DNA from: Gandjariella thermophila
GTDB lineage: Bacteria > Actinomycetota > Actinomycetes > Mycobacteriales > Pseudonocardiaceae
Assembly (NCBI RefSeq): GCF_005405885.1
Contig: NZ_BJFL01000006.1
Span: 62,001-126,000, forward strand
Length of the DNA stretch: 64,000 nt
Direction: 5' to 3'
The notes below the pieces were generated by a model that was not told where the DNA came from, did no database searches, and saw only the letters and a list, made by a program, of their open reading frames with translations. Each line of letters starts with the position of its first letter. The stretch's first letter is position 1. Both the position numbers and the translations under genes were made by a program. Below, one piece after another: positions 45,304-54,100 of this stretch.

Positions 45304-46662
45304 AGGGCCGCGCCGCGGCCCGGTGAGCACGCGCGGCGGCGAGGCGGTGCGGGTGCCCTTCCGGACCCCGCCCCGGGCGGCCAGCACCAGGCCACCGAAG
45401 ACGCCGGCCAGCACGGTCACCACCCCGCCGACGACCAGCGGCGACCGTCCGGTGAAGTGCGCGGCCAGCCAGCCCATCAGCGGCCCGCCGATCGGGTTGG
45501 TCCCCAGCATGACCAGCATGTACAGGCCCATCACCCGGCCCCGCATGGCCGGGCTGACGGCGAGCTGCACGGTGCTGTTCGCGGTGGTCATGAAGGTCAT
45601 CGCGGCGATCCCGGTGGGGATGAGCACGAGTCCCACGGTCCACAGCGTCGGCATCACCCCGGAGACGGTCTCCAGCGCGCCGAACGCCAGCGCGGCGACG
45701 ACCAGCAGCTTCGGCCCGGGCTTGCTGCGGGCGCTGCGCCGGGCGGCCAGCGTCGCGCCGCTCAGCGTGCCCAGCGCGAGCAGGGTGGACAGGAAGCCGT
45801 AGGCGTCGGCCTGGCCGTGGAAGACGTTGCGGGCCACCACGGCGAGGCTGACGTAGAAGTTCAGCCCAAAGGTGCTCACGAAGAACACCATGGCCAGCAC
45901 GATGACCAGGTCGATCCGGCCGCGCACGTAGCGCAGCCCCTCGACGAGCTGGCCCTTGCGGGCCGGCACCGGATCGCCCCGGTGCAGCTCGTCCGGCCGC
46001 ATGGCGGCGAGCCCGGCCAGCACCCCGACGAAGCTGGCCGCGTTGGCCAGGAACACCCAGCCGGTGCCGATCGCGGTGATCATTACTCCGGCGATCGCCG
46101 GGCCGACCATCCGCGCCAGGTTGAACGTCATCGAGTTGAGCGCGACGGCGTTGGTGAGCTGCTCCCGGCCGACCATCTCCACGACGAAGGACTGGCGCAC
46201 CGGGGTCTCCACCGCGGACACCGCGCCCAGCGCCAGGCACAGCAGGTAGACCTGCCAGAGCTGGACCAGGCCGGTGACGTCGAGCAGGCCCAGCGCCAGC
46301 GCGCACAGCCCGAGCCCGGATTCCAGCACCAGCAGCAGCCTGCGCTTGTCCATCCGGTCGGCGAGCACGCCCGCCCACAGCGACAGCAGCAGGGTGGGCA
46401 GGAACTGCAGCGCGGCGGCGATACCGAGGGCGACCGGGCTGCCGTGCGAGAGATTGAGCACCAGCCAGTCCTGGGCCACCCGCTGCATCCACACCCCGAT
46501 CAGCGAGACGACCTGGCCGGACGCGTAGTAGCGGTAGTTGCGGGTGCGCAGCGAGGCGAACATGCCCCGTGTGGGGGTCCTGCGGCGGGTCTCAGGCTCG
46601 GTGGGTGGGAATGCGGTGGGGTACGAGATGTGCTCTTTCCTGGCAGATCCGCTTCCGCCCAC
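45217..46662 (-). CDS. MFS transporter
   Basis: The protein has 481 residues from GTG 46662, which lies 9 nt after GGAGGTG. The usual MFS core spans about 35-435: RTRNYRYYASGQVVSLIG, LADRMDKRRLLLVLESG, VETPVRQSFVVEMV, NSMTFNLARMVGPAIAG. The last ~40 residues (HHLARAAHQP onward) are basic/His-rich and correspond to the antisense of the FetB-like gene, so the tail may be a lost-stop extension. It is the third gene of an operon after NCS2 permease and MarR. Confidence 0.88.
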   Translation of the reverse strand: MGGSGSARKEHISYPTAFPPTEPETRRRTPTRGMFASLRTRNYRYYASGQVVSLIGVWMQRVAQDWLVLNLSHGSPVALGIAAALQFLPTLLLSLWAGVLADRMDKRRLLLVLESGLGLCALALGLLDVTGLVQLWQVYLLCLALGAVSAVETPVRQSFVVEMVGREQLTNAVALNSMTFNLARMVGPAIAGVMITAIGTGWVFLANAASFVGVLAGLAAMRPDELHRGDPVPARKGQLVEGLRYVRGRIDLVIVLAMVFFVSTFGLNFYVSLAVVARNVFHGQADAYGFLSTLLALGTLSGATLAARRSARSKPGPKLLVVAALAFGALETVSGVMPTLWTVGLVLIPTGIAAMTFMTTANSTVQLAVSPAMRGRVMGLYMLVMLGTNPIGGPLMGWLAAHFTGRSPLVVGGVVTVLAGVFGGLVLAARGGVRKGTRTASPPRVLTGPRRGPSHHLARAAHQPVRDQFHHGHDRDRLDQK

Positions 46663-46683
46663 GTACGCCGGCACCTCCGCTGT

Positions 46684-47136
46684 CTACTGCCCCGCCATTC
46701 GATCGATGATCTCCGCCGCCCGGCCGAGCAGGTCCCGTTCCTCGCTGGTCAGCTCGGCAAGACGCTTGTCGAGCCAGGCCTCGCGGGCGGACACCTCGGC
46801 CTCGATGTAGTCCACGCCCGCCTCGGTCAGCTCCACGATCGCCTGCCGGCCATCGGTGGGGTGCGGCCGCCGCGATACGTAACCCAGCTCCTCCAGCGCG
46901 GCGATGACCCTGGTCATCGACGGCGGCTGGACTCCCTCCTTGGCGGCCAGCTCACCCGGGGTGAGCGAGCCGCATTTGTGCAGGCAGGACAGCGCGGAGA
47001 GCTGGGTGAGCGAGACCACCGAGCTGGTGCGCTGCGCCCGCAGCCGCCGGTTCAACCGCACCACGGCCAGCCGGAGGCGGCTGGCCAGGCCGGGGTTCTC
47101 CTGGGCGGACTGCACCACCTCGTTAGTGTACCTCAC
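46684..47136 (-). CDS. MarR-family regulator
   Basis: The protein has 150 residues from GTG 47136. The winged helix is LTPGELAAKEGVQPPSMTRVIAALEELGYVSRRPHPTDGRQAIVELTEAG, with the family DxR-x wing (PTDGRQ). It corresponds to Rv0880 by neighbourhood. A palindrome covering its own start codon suggests autoregulation. It lies between an NCS2 permease and an MFS exporter on the same strand, and likely controls the exporter. Confidence 0.9.
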   Translation of the reverse strand: MRYTNEVVQSAQENPGLASRLRLAVVRLNRRLRAQRTSSVVSLTQLSALSCLHKCGSLTPGELAAKEGVQPPSMTRVIAALEELGYVSRRPHPTDGRQAIVELTEAGVDYIEAEVSAREAWLDKRLAELTSEERDLLGRAAEIIDRMAGQ

Positions 47137-47140
47137 GAAC
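47122..47140. promoter_or_regulatory. MarR operator candidate over the marR start codon
   Basis: GTTAGTG-TACCT-CACGAAC is an inverted repeat with one mismatch, spanning the marR GTG at 47136. The spacing of arms fits MarR dimers. It lies in the 17-bp gap after the NCS2 gene, so it would control only marR and the MFS gene. Confidence 0.5.
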
Positions 47141-47153
47141 TGTCCCCGGTGTC

Positions 47154-48623
47154 CTAGGGTGCGAGCGCGGACTGGATCGGGCCGACCGCGAAGTAGGCCA
47201 CGAAGGCCACCGCCACCACCCACATCAGCGGGTGGATCGCGCGAGCCTTGCCGGTCAGCGTGCGCAGCAACACGTAGCTGACGAAGCCGGCGCCGATGCC
47301 GTTGGCGATGGAGTAGGTGAACGGCATCACCACGATGGTGAGGAAGGCCGGTAGGCCGACCGTGAAGTCGGCGAAGTCGATGTCCCGGATCTGCGCGATC
47401 ATCAGCGCGCCGACCACGACCAGCGCGGGCGCCGCCGCCTCCACCGGCACCACCTGGTACAGCGGGGTGAGGAACATCGCGGCGAGGAAAAGCACCCCGG
47501 TGACCACGTTGGACAGCCCGGTCCGGGCACCCTCGGCGATCCCGGAGGCCGACTCCACGAACACCGTGTTGGAACTGGACGAGCAGGCGCCGCCGGCCAC
47601 CGCGCCCAGGCCCTCCACGAACAGCGCCCGGCCGACGCCGGGCAGTTGACCGTCCCTGCCGACGAAACCGGCCTCCTTGCCCAGGCCGGTCATGGTGCCC
47701 ATGGCGTCGAAGAAATTCGCCAGCACCAGGGTGAACACCAGCAGCGTCGCGGTGATCGCCGGCAGCCGCGTCCACGCACCGAAGGAGAACGCGCCGACCA
47801 GCGACAGGTCCGGCAGGCCGAGCACGTGCTGCGGCACCGCCGGATAGCCGAGGTCCCAGCCCTTCGGGTTGCTGCCGTGCGACAGTCCGGCGTGCACCAG
47901 CGCCTCGACCACGATGGCCAGCACCGTGGTGATCAGCACACCGAGCAGGATCCCGCCGCGGACCCGCCGGGCGACCAGCACGCCGGTGATGATGAGGCCG
48001 GCGACGAACACGGCGGTCGGCCAGGACCCGATAGACCCGTTGATGCCCAGGCCGACCGGGACAGTGGTGTTCGCCGCGTCCGGCAGCCGGCGCACGAAGC
48101 CGGCGTCGACCAGCCCGATCAGTGAGATGAACAGGCCGATACCGACGGCGATGGCCGACTTCAGCGGGGCGGGTACGGCGTTGAACACCGCGGTGCGGAA
48201 GCCGGTGGCGACCAGCGCCAGGATCACCAGGCCGTCCACCACGACCAGGCCCATCGCCTCCGGCCAGCTCACCTGGGGCGCGATGGTCACCGCGAGCAGC
48301 GTGTTGATGCCCAACCCGGTGGCGATGGCGAACGGGTAGTTGGCGACGAGTCCGAAGAGGATCGTCATCACCCCGGCCACCAGCGCGGTGACCGCGGCCA
48401 CCTGCGGCACCGGCAGCACGTGCCCGAGCACGTCCCGGTGCGCCGAGGCGTCCGTGGCCGAGTAACTGCCCAGGATCAGCGGGTTGAGCAGCACGATGTA
48501 GGCCATCGTGACGAAGGTGACCAGCCCGCCGCGCACCTCGCGGCCCACGGTCGACCCGCGCTCAGAGATCCTGAACCAGCGGTCCAGCGCCGGCTTCTTC
48601 CCGGTCGTGGTCACGGTCGTCAT
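47154..48623 (-). CDS. NCS2-family purine permease (AzgA/PbuG type)
   Basis: The protein has 489 residues from ATG 48623 (GTG 48638 possible). It has 12-14 hydrophobic segments; N-terminal RFRISERGSTVGREVRGGLVTFVTMAYIVLLNPLILG is close to the AzgA/PbuG group, then FGLVANYPFAIATGLGINTLLAV, ANFFDAMGTMTGLGKEAG and CSSSSNTVFVESASGIAEGARTGLSNVVTG (substrate regions, quoted in part). It imports hypoxanthine, guanine or adenine. First gene of an operon with marR and an MFS exporter. Confidence 0.9.
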   Translation of the reverse strand: MTTVTTTGKKPALDRWFRISERGSTVGREVRGGLVTFVTMAYIVLLNPLILGSYSATDASAHRDVLGHVLPVPQVAAVTALVAGVMTILFGLVANYPFAIATGLGINTLLAVTIAPQVSWPEAMGLVVVDGLVILALVATGFRTAVFNAVPAPLKSAIAVGIGLFISLIGLVDAGFVRRLPDAANTTVPVGLGINGSIGSWPTAVFVAGLIITGVLVARRVRGGILLGVLITTVLAIVVEALVHAGLSHGSNPKGWDLGYPAVPQHVLGLPDLSLVGAFSFGAWTRLPAITATLLVFTLVLANFFDAMGTMTGLGKEAGFVGRDGQLPGVGRALFVEGLGAVAGGACSSSSNTVFVESASGIAEGARTGLSNVVTGVLFLAAMFLTPLYQVVPVEAAAPALVVVGALMIAQIRDIDFADFTVGLPAFLTIVVMPFTYSIANGIGAGFVSYVLLRTLTGKARAIHPLMWVVAVAFVAYFAVGPIQSALAP

Positions 48624-48635
48624 GGGGCCCCTGTC

Positions 48636-48759
48636 CACTGTGTCTCATTCGGAAGTTCGCGTTGTCCAGCGCCCGGCGCCGGCTCCCGGTGCTCGTCGCC
48701 ACACCGCCCGCTCCCGCCCGCCACGGCCCGCGGTCGCTGCGGCAGGTACCGAACAACGC
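48636..48759 (+). repeat. Structured intergenic element, copy 3 (between NCS2 and DUF2530 genes)
   Basis: It starts CACTGTGTCT, with GGAAGTTC before the outer stem GCGTTGT (48659-48665) / ACAACGC (48753-48759). Conserved CGCCACACCG and GGCCCGCGGTCGC blocks match the other copies. It ends 43 bp before the DUF2530 gene and begins 13 bp upstream of the NCS2 start on the other strand. Confidence 0.65.
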
Positions 48760-48788
48760 TCACCCATGCTCACCCGGTCGTGTGCCGG

Positions 48789-48794
48789 TAGCCT
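48789..48794 (+). promoter_or_regulatory. Leaderless -10 box for the DUF2530 gene
   Basis: TAGCCT is followed by 7 nt and GTG 48802. No Shine-Dalgarno is present. It implies that element copy 3 lies upstream of, not inside, this transcript. Confidence 0.5.
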
Positions 48795-48801
48795 GCCTGA
48801 C

Positions 48802-49113
48802 GTGGGCGAGGAACCTCAAACCGTCCGGCCGTCCGGACCCGGCCGGCCCGGCGGTGCACTGCCCCGCCCGCCGTCGCTGCCGCCGCGGCTCGCCGATCCG
48901 GTTCCGGTGCTCGCGGTGGGCACCACGCTGTGGCTGCTCGCGTTCGTCACCCTCCTGGTGGCGCGAGTCGGTTTCGGGTTCGACCGCCCGGTCTGGCTGT
49001 GGACCACGCTGTGCGGCGCGGTGCTCGGCGTGATCGGATACGGCATCTTTCGCTGGCAACGCGCTGCCGCCCGCCGCGACCCGCGCAACTCCCAGCGCGG
49101 CTTAGGCCTCTGA
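48802..49113 (+). CDS. DUF2530 membrane protein
   Basis: The protein has 103 residues: a Pro-rich N-terminus, two transmembrane helices (VLAVGTTLWLLAFVTLLVA and LWTTLCGAVLGVIGYGIF) and a basic tail RWQRAAARRDPRNSQRG. Matches the DUF2530 proteins next to marR in mycobacteria (Rv0879c). Its 3' end overlaps a gene remnant on the other strand. Function unknown. Confidence 0.82.
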   Translation: MGEEPQTVRPSGPGRPGGALPRPPSLPPRLADPVPVLAVGTTLWLLAFVTLLVARVGFGFDRPVWLWTTLCGAVLGVIGYGIFRWQRAAARRDPRNSQRGLGL

Positions 49114-49180
49114 GGGCGGTGTCCGGAAGCTCACATCGATCCCGACATGCCCGCCCAGGCGGGACCGATACGCCATCACC
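49102..49180 (-). pseudogene. C-terminal remnant of the 84-residue islet gene
   Basis: Minus-strand translation gives GQVMAYRSRLGGHVGIDVSF followed by RTPPSEA and a stop, clearly homologous to the last 25 residues of the intact gene at 49558 (GQFMVYRSRLGEQVGIDVSF, RTPGETP). No start and no N-terminal half are present. It overlaps the DUF2530 3' end by 12 bp. Confidence 0.85.
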
Positions 49181-49302
49181 TGTCCCCAGTCCCTCCATGC
49201 GACGCACCGTGGCAACGCGGCTGCCGACGCCGTATCCGTGCCGTCCACGTGACGGCGCCGCTTCACCGCGCTGAACCTGGTTCACCGCGCCGCTGCTGGT
49301 CC

Positions 49303-49321
49303 AGGCTCGGCGTCCCGGACA
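49303..49321 (-). repeat. 19-bp direct repeat, remnant copy
   Basis: CAGGCTCGGCGTCCCGGAC is identical to 50016-50034, the 3' end of the 72-residue islet gene. Together with the remnant at 49102 it keeps the same order as the intact genes, indicating a decayed tandem duplication. Confidence 0.75.
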
Positions 49322-49325
49322 ACGC

Positions 49326-49366
49326 CTGTGGGCTCCCCGACTGGCATGTCCGGGGAGCCCACAGGT
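49326..49366. terminator. Strong hairpin downstream of the islet genes
   Basis: CCTGTGGGCTCCCC (49326-49339) pairs perfectly with 49353-49366, extendable by one G-C pair, loop about 11 nt. It lies about 190 bp past the stop of the 84-residue gene on the minus strand. Between it and that gene (49367-49557) no further feature is seen. Confidence 0.8.
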
Positions 49367-49557
49367 GCGGCAATCTGTATTCCTGATGCTCCCCAGTCAC
49401 GAATACTGGACAGTCTGTGGCGATACCGCCACGCGGGTGGCAGGAAGTGACGTGAACCTCGAGCGCAACTTGTCAGCGACAAGCAGGTGGATGCAGCCAG
49501 TTCACCATGTGCAGGTGAATCGTTCAACATGATGAAGGGAGCCAGGAATATCTGCGG

Positions 49558-49812
49558 TCACGGTGTTTCGCCCGGAGTCCGGAAACTTACATCGATTCCT
49601 ACCTGCTCACCCAGGCGCGAGCGGTAAACCATGAACTGTCCCATCGCCTGCCGAAGGTAAGACTCGCCCGACTCCATATGTGAGATGTCCGGGGATGTGT
49701 CGGTAATACGCCTACATTGGCGTTCCATCTCCGCAGTGATCTCCGTCAAGGCCGCCACGGTCGCCACCAAGGACCCCAGACGTTCGTACGCCTGCTCTGG
49801 AGTAAGCGTCAC
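49558..49812 (-). CDS. Small helical hypothetical protein of the islet
   Basis: The protein has 84 residues. GTG 49812 overlaps the stop of a 26-codon frame (GTGA) and has no Shine-Dalgarno of its own. Helices at about 4-37 (TPEQAYERLGSLVATVAALT) and 48-64, then a strand-like VGIDVSF end. No family recognised. Codon use is less GC-biased than in flanking genes. A C-terminal remnant of a second copy lies at 49102. Confidence 0.7.
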   Translation of the reverse strand: MTLTPEQAYERLGSLVATVAALTEITAEMERQCRRITDTSPDISHMESGESYLRQAMGQFMVYRSRLGEQVGIDVSFRTPGETP

Positions 49813-49889
49813 CGGGTCGTGGTCTGGAGGTCACGGAGCACCCTATGGATGTCGTTGAGTAGCTCCACATTCGCAACCTTGGCCCGCAT
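49809..49889 (-). CDS. Micro-ORF coupled to the 84-residue gene
   Basis: The peptide has 26 residues, MRAKVANVELLNDIHRVLRD plus LQTTTR. AGGGGG lies 4 nt before ATG 49889, and the stop overlaps the downstream GTG. It is amphipathic and helical. It may be a leader that loads ribosomes for the next gene or a functional small protein. Confidence 0.5.
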   Translation of the reverse strand: MRAKVANVELLNDIHRVLRDLQTTTR

Positions 49890-49995
49890 GACGCCCCCTG
49901 TTGATCCACAGCGACTGTGTTGGTGAGACCAGCCTATCGGTTGGAAGTTGGTCGCGGCCGGTGTCGTCTCGTCGGCCCGGTAGCGGCCGCTCGGC

Positions 49996-50214
49996 TCATT
50001 GAGTCGCATCAGGCGCAGGCTCGGCGTCCCGGACTCGGTCGGCTCGTAATCGAGCAAGCGGCGCCTCGTGCGGCAGGATCACGTAGCCGTGGGCGCACTC
50101 GAGACCGGCCGAGCCGTGCGAGTGCCAGGTGTCGCAGCGGTGCCCCGCGGCGGTCTCGTAGAACGGGCCGGCGCCGCCCGCCGGCCGAGCGACCGGTGTT
50201 TGTCGAAGCCTCAT
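49996..50214 (-). CDS. Small His/Cys-containing hypothetical protein
   Basis: The protein has 72 residues; GGGGGAG stands 6 nt before ATG 50214. It has FYETAAGHRCDTWHSHG and AGLECAHGYVILPHEA, with two Cys and five His that could bind a metal. Longer in-frame starts are possible but have no ribosome site. Ends VRDAEPAPDATQ; the matching DNA recurs at 49303. No family recognised. Confidence 0.6.
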   Translation of the reverse strand: MRLRQTPVARPAGGAGPFYETAAGHRCDTWHSHGSAGLECAHGYVILPHEAPLARLRADRVRDAEPAPDATQ

Positions 50215-50679
50215 GGCGTACTCCCCCGAACGTCGCATCCTGATCGTGGGTTGCGCGGCGAGGGCCCCGGGGTGGCCACGGGGAGGACGACGACCCTCGC
50301 CGCGCGTCCTGTCACTCCGGGGCGACCTCACCCCGAACGAAAGGAGCCCGCAGAGTTGGTTGCGAGACGTGGTTCGCGTTGCATCCCTCGATCGCACCAA
50401 CGGCGACACGGCGCTCGCGCAGTCGTCCCACCCGCGCGAGACGGTGACCGACACGCACTCCGCCGCCGGACGAAGGAGACGCCTCCGTACTCCATAACGG
50501 TGATGCTCCCGCTGCTATCGCAGCGGCCACCACCTGCCCTTGCAGTCACCGCAAATGACCGTAAATCCTGAGCACAAGCTGAAACCTTTCGCGGATCAAG
50601 CCTGGAATCAGCCCAGTAGGTCAACGAAAGCCAACAGCCATCTGAGCACTGCTCGTATGCGTATACTTCATCAACGGGC
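50215..50679. other. Lower-GC intergenic region upstream of the islet genes
   Basis: No certain gene. A 12-bp perfect inverted repeat GCGCGGCGAGGG (50253-50264) / CCCTCGCCGCGC (50294-50305) lies just upstream of the 72-residue gene and could act as an attenuator. A short plus-strand frame from TTG 50356 has AAAGGAG upstream, and a minus-strand frame opens at 50624; neither has convincing composition. Confidence 0.5.
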
Positions 50680-50685
50680 TATCGT
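50680..50685 (+). promoter_or_regulatory. Leaderless -10 box for the NUDIX gene
   Basis: TATCGT is followed by 7 nt and ATG 50693. A second AT-rich box TATACT lies at 50662-50667. Confidence 0.5.
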
Positions 50686-50692
50686 TGACCCC

Positions 50693-51166
50693 ATGAAATC
50701 CCAGCCTTCGATGGCTACACCCCGCGTGTCGGCCGGCGTCGTCGCCCTGCACGGCGACGCCGTCGCCATGGTGCGCACCACGTACAAGGACTACTGGGAC
50801 GTCCCAGGCGGGTACGTCGAGCCTGGCGAGTCGCCGGAGTCAGCGTGCCGCCGTGAAGTCCGCGAGGAACTTGGGATCGACGCCGGACGCCTGGTCTTCG
50901 CGAGCGTCGATTGGGCACCGAACAAGGGCGAGGGTGACAAAATGCTCTTCCTTTTCGCCGCTCCTGACATCGGCCCGGCAGAACTCGCGGCTGCACACTT
51001 CGATGATGGGGAAATCGCCGAAGCCAGATTTATTCCACTTGCCGAGATTGGCGATTACACGATCCCTCGGCTGTCTCGTCGGCTCCGCGCAACGGCGGAA
51101 GCGATCAGTGCTGGGAGCGCGGTGTACCTGGAGCACGGTGTTTCGGCGGCGAGTAGGGCGAGTTGA
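50693..51166 (+). CDS. NUDIX hydrolase
   Basis: The protein has 157 residues from ATG 50693 (ATG 50711 possible). The Nudix box G-x5-E-x7-REVREELGI lies at about residues 40-62. DYWDVPGGYVEPGES is typical. It cleaves a nucleoside-diphosphate derivative such as an oxidised nucleotide, ADP-ribose or a sugar nucleotide. It probably is leaderless and borders the lower-GC islet. Confidence 0.92.
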   Translation: MKSQPSMATPRVSAGVVALHGDAVAMVRTTYKDYWDVPGGYVEPGESPESACRREVREELGIDAGRLVFASVDWAPNKGEGDKMLFLFAAPDIGPAELAAAHFDDGEIAEARFIPLAEIGDYTIPRLSRRLRATAEAISAGSAVYLEHGVSAASRAS

Positions 51167-51175
51167 CCGGCCAAG

Positions 51176-54100
51176 TCAAGCCAGGTAGTTGACCGGGTCG
51201 GTGATGAGGGCGGCGAGGAGGTGGCGGTCGGGCCAGCGAGCGAGGACCCAGGCGAGCGCGCGGGCCAGACCCTCCGGGGTGTCCTCGGCATGGACGCGGC
51301 CGTCCTCGGTCACCCACCACGGGACCGCGCGGTCCGCCGTCTCCACCCGGACCAGCAGTTCGTCGTGCACCACGACGTCGCCGGCGGGCACCGGGCAGCC
51401 GAGCAGGTCGCACGCGACCACCACGGCGCCCAGTTCGGCCCAGCCGACGGGCTCGCCCTCGCTGATTACCTCGGCGACCACCTCGTCGGAGGCGAGTGGC
51501 AGGTCGAACAGGTCGGCCAGGGACCGCGCGGCGCTCGGCTCACCCTCGCCGGCCGGTTCGGTGCCGAACGGCTCCGGGCCGGCGGACACCACGCGCTCGG
51601 CCGGCAGGACGCCCAGCGACCACGGCCGGTCCAGCACCACCGCGTCGTCCGCGGCGACGGCGTCGCCGGACAGCACGCGTACCCGCTCCGGGGGATCCAG
51701 ATCGGACACATCGACCCGACCGGCGCGCACCGCCTCGGCCAGCGCGGCATGCGCCCAAATCGCGGCGCCGGCCGGCACCGGGCGGCTCTTCTCGCCCAGC
51801 CGCCGCACGAGGTCCACCGCGTCGTCCACATCGGACACCGCGAGGTCGGCGCGCACCCCGACGGCGGTGAGCAGGGACTCATCCAGCCCGATATCCGGCA
51901 GCGGGTCGTAGAGGCCGGCCAGGGACCGCGCCGAGGGCAGCCGCCAGTCCCGGGGCGGCCGGCCGGCCAGCACCGCGTTGCGGGCCAGCCACCACGGCGT
52001 GTACCCGGTGCGCTGGTAGAGCACCCGCCGGGTGTCCGGGTCGGCGGTGAGCAGCCGCAGTGCCTCCGGCCAGCGTCCCTCCGCGACCAGGTCGAGGTGG
52101 GGTACCGCGACGAGTTCGGTGACCACGTCGTCGGCGACCGTGGCCCACCAGCTCTCCTCGTCCGGCAGGCCGTGGTCCGGGCCGCTCGGCGCGTCGTCGG
52201 TGAGCAGGGTGAAAGAGTCGAGCACGCCGATTCCGGTGAGCACGTCGCGGGGCCAGCGCTCGGCCACCGTGCCGTCCAGCACACCGAGCGGGCCGCCCGC
52301 GCCGAGGGCGGCCGGGTCGAGGATCTCCCGCAGCGGTGCGTCCGGCAGCACCAGCTCGTCGGCCCTCCGAGGCTCGCCGTCGGCGTCCGGCAGGGCGAGC
52401 GCGGCCAGCCACGGCCGGCTGCCCCGCTCGGCGCCGGCCTGGCCGACCAGCCGCAGCACCACGTCGGCCAGCGGCTGCGGGTCGGTGCCGGACACCGCGT
52501 CGGCCACGCTGCTCTCCACCGCGGCCTGCAGCGCGGGCGCGTCGAGCAACTGGTCGGCGTCGGCGCGGCGGGCGCCGAGCCGGGCCAGCAGCGGGTGCGT
52601 GGCCTCCGGGTGGACCACCCGCAGCCCGGCGACGTCCAGCGAGGACAGCATGGTCGGGGTCGGCGAGTCGGCCTCGGGCAGCAGCACGCCGCGCGGGCCC
52701 AGCACGGTGCGGCCGTCGATCAGCGGCACCGGCAGCCCGCCCAGTTCCTCCCGGGCCGTGACGTCCTGCTCGGCCAGCGGGTCCAGGGCCGCGTACAGCC
52801 GGTGCCACCACGCCGGCGGCCGGTCGACTCCGGTGACCGCCGCCACCACGTCGGCCACCCGCAGCCGGGGCACGTCCAGCGCGGCGAGCGCGCGGGCGTG
52901 CCGGGACTCGGCGAACTCGGCCGGCAGCAGCCCGGTCAGCACGCCGCCGAGCAGTCCGGCCAGCTCGGCGGAGGGCAGGTCGAGCACCTTCGCGTCGCGC
53001 GGGGCGACCTCGCCGCCGGCGGCCAGCGGCAGCCAGGCGGAAGTGCGCAGCTCGGCGAGTACCAGCTCGCGCAGCTTGCCGTCCACTTCGGACAGCGGGA
53101 AGCCGGGAAGCGGCACGAGTGCGGTGCGCTGCTCCGGCGGTAGCGCGGTGACCAGGGTGGGGTAGGCCCTGACCGCCTCGGTGAGCACCGCATCCGCCGC
53201 GCGCCCGGGCAGCAGCCGGCGCCGGGACGGCTCCACCGGCACGGTGGCGAGCAGCCGGGCGGGCACGCTGGTCCGCTCGTCGGTCGGCGTCGGCACGTGC
53301 AGCACGTCCTCGCGCAGCGGCGCGGCGGCGCCGTTCTCGGTCAGCGGCACCGCCCAGCAGACGGTCCACTGCGGACGCTCGCGGGCCTCCACGCCGAGCC
53401 CGGCGAGCTGTTCCTCGGACAGCTCGCCGCTGGTGCGGCGGACCAGCCAGCGCACCGCCCGGCCGCCGCCGTGCAACACCACCACGCCCTGGCCGGTGTC
53501 CTCCCGCCACCAGGCGCGGTCGCCCATCTCGATCCTGGCCAGCCCGGGCAGGGCAAGCAGCAGGTCGGGCGCGTCCTGCTCGGCCGAGGCGAGCAGCGCG
53601 TCGGCGTCCACCCCGGGCCGCAGCGGCAGCCGCACCTCGGTGGTGAAACCCTCGGGTGGCGGCGGCTCGCCCTCCTCGACCGGCCACGGCAGCCGCAGCA
53701 CGGGCACCGCGCCCTCCCGCGCCGCGGCCATCTCGGCCAGTTCCGGGTGCGCGGCGATGGTGCTGCTGGTCCGCTCGGCGGAGAACGAGACGCCACCGGA
53801 GGTGGACATCACGCGGGGCGCGTCGGTCACCGCGAGCACCGCGGCGAAGCCGATGCCGAACCGCCCGACGCTGCTGCCGTCCCGCTTGGCCGAGGCGCGC
53901 AGCGAGGCCAGCGCGGCCACGCCCTCGGCGTCGAGCGGCGCGCCGGTATTGGCCACCCGCAGCTCGCCGCCGACCACGGACAGCCGAAGCACGCCGGCGG
54001 TGCCGGCCTGCATGGCGGCGTCCGCGGCGTTCTGCGCGAGTTCAACCAGCAGCCGGTCCCGGTAGGCGCCGTAGCGGAGGTCCTCCTCGGCGTTCGCGTC

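Noticed and set aside
50328-50624. Minus-strand 98-codon frame upstream of the islet genes
   Set aside because: Mixed composition, no ribosome site, no recognisable family; cannot be told from chance.
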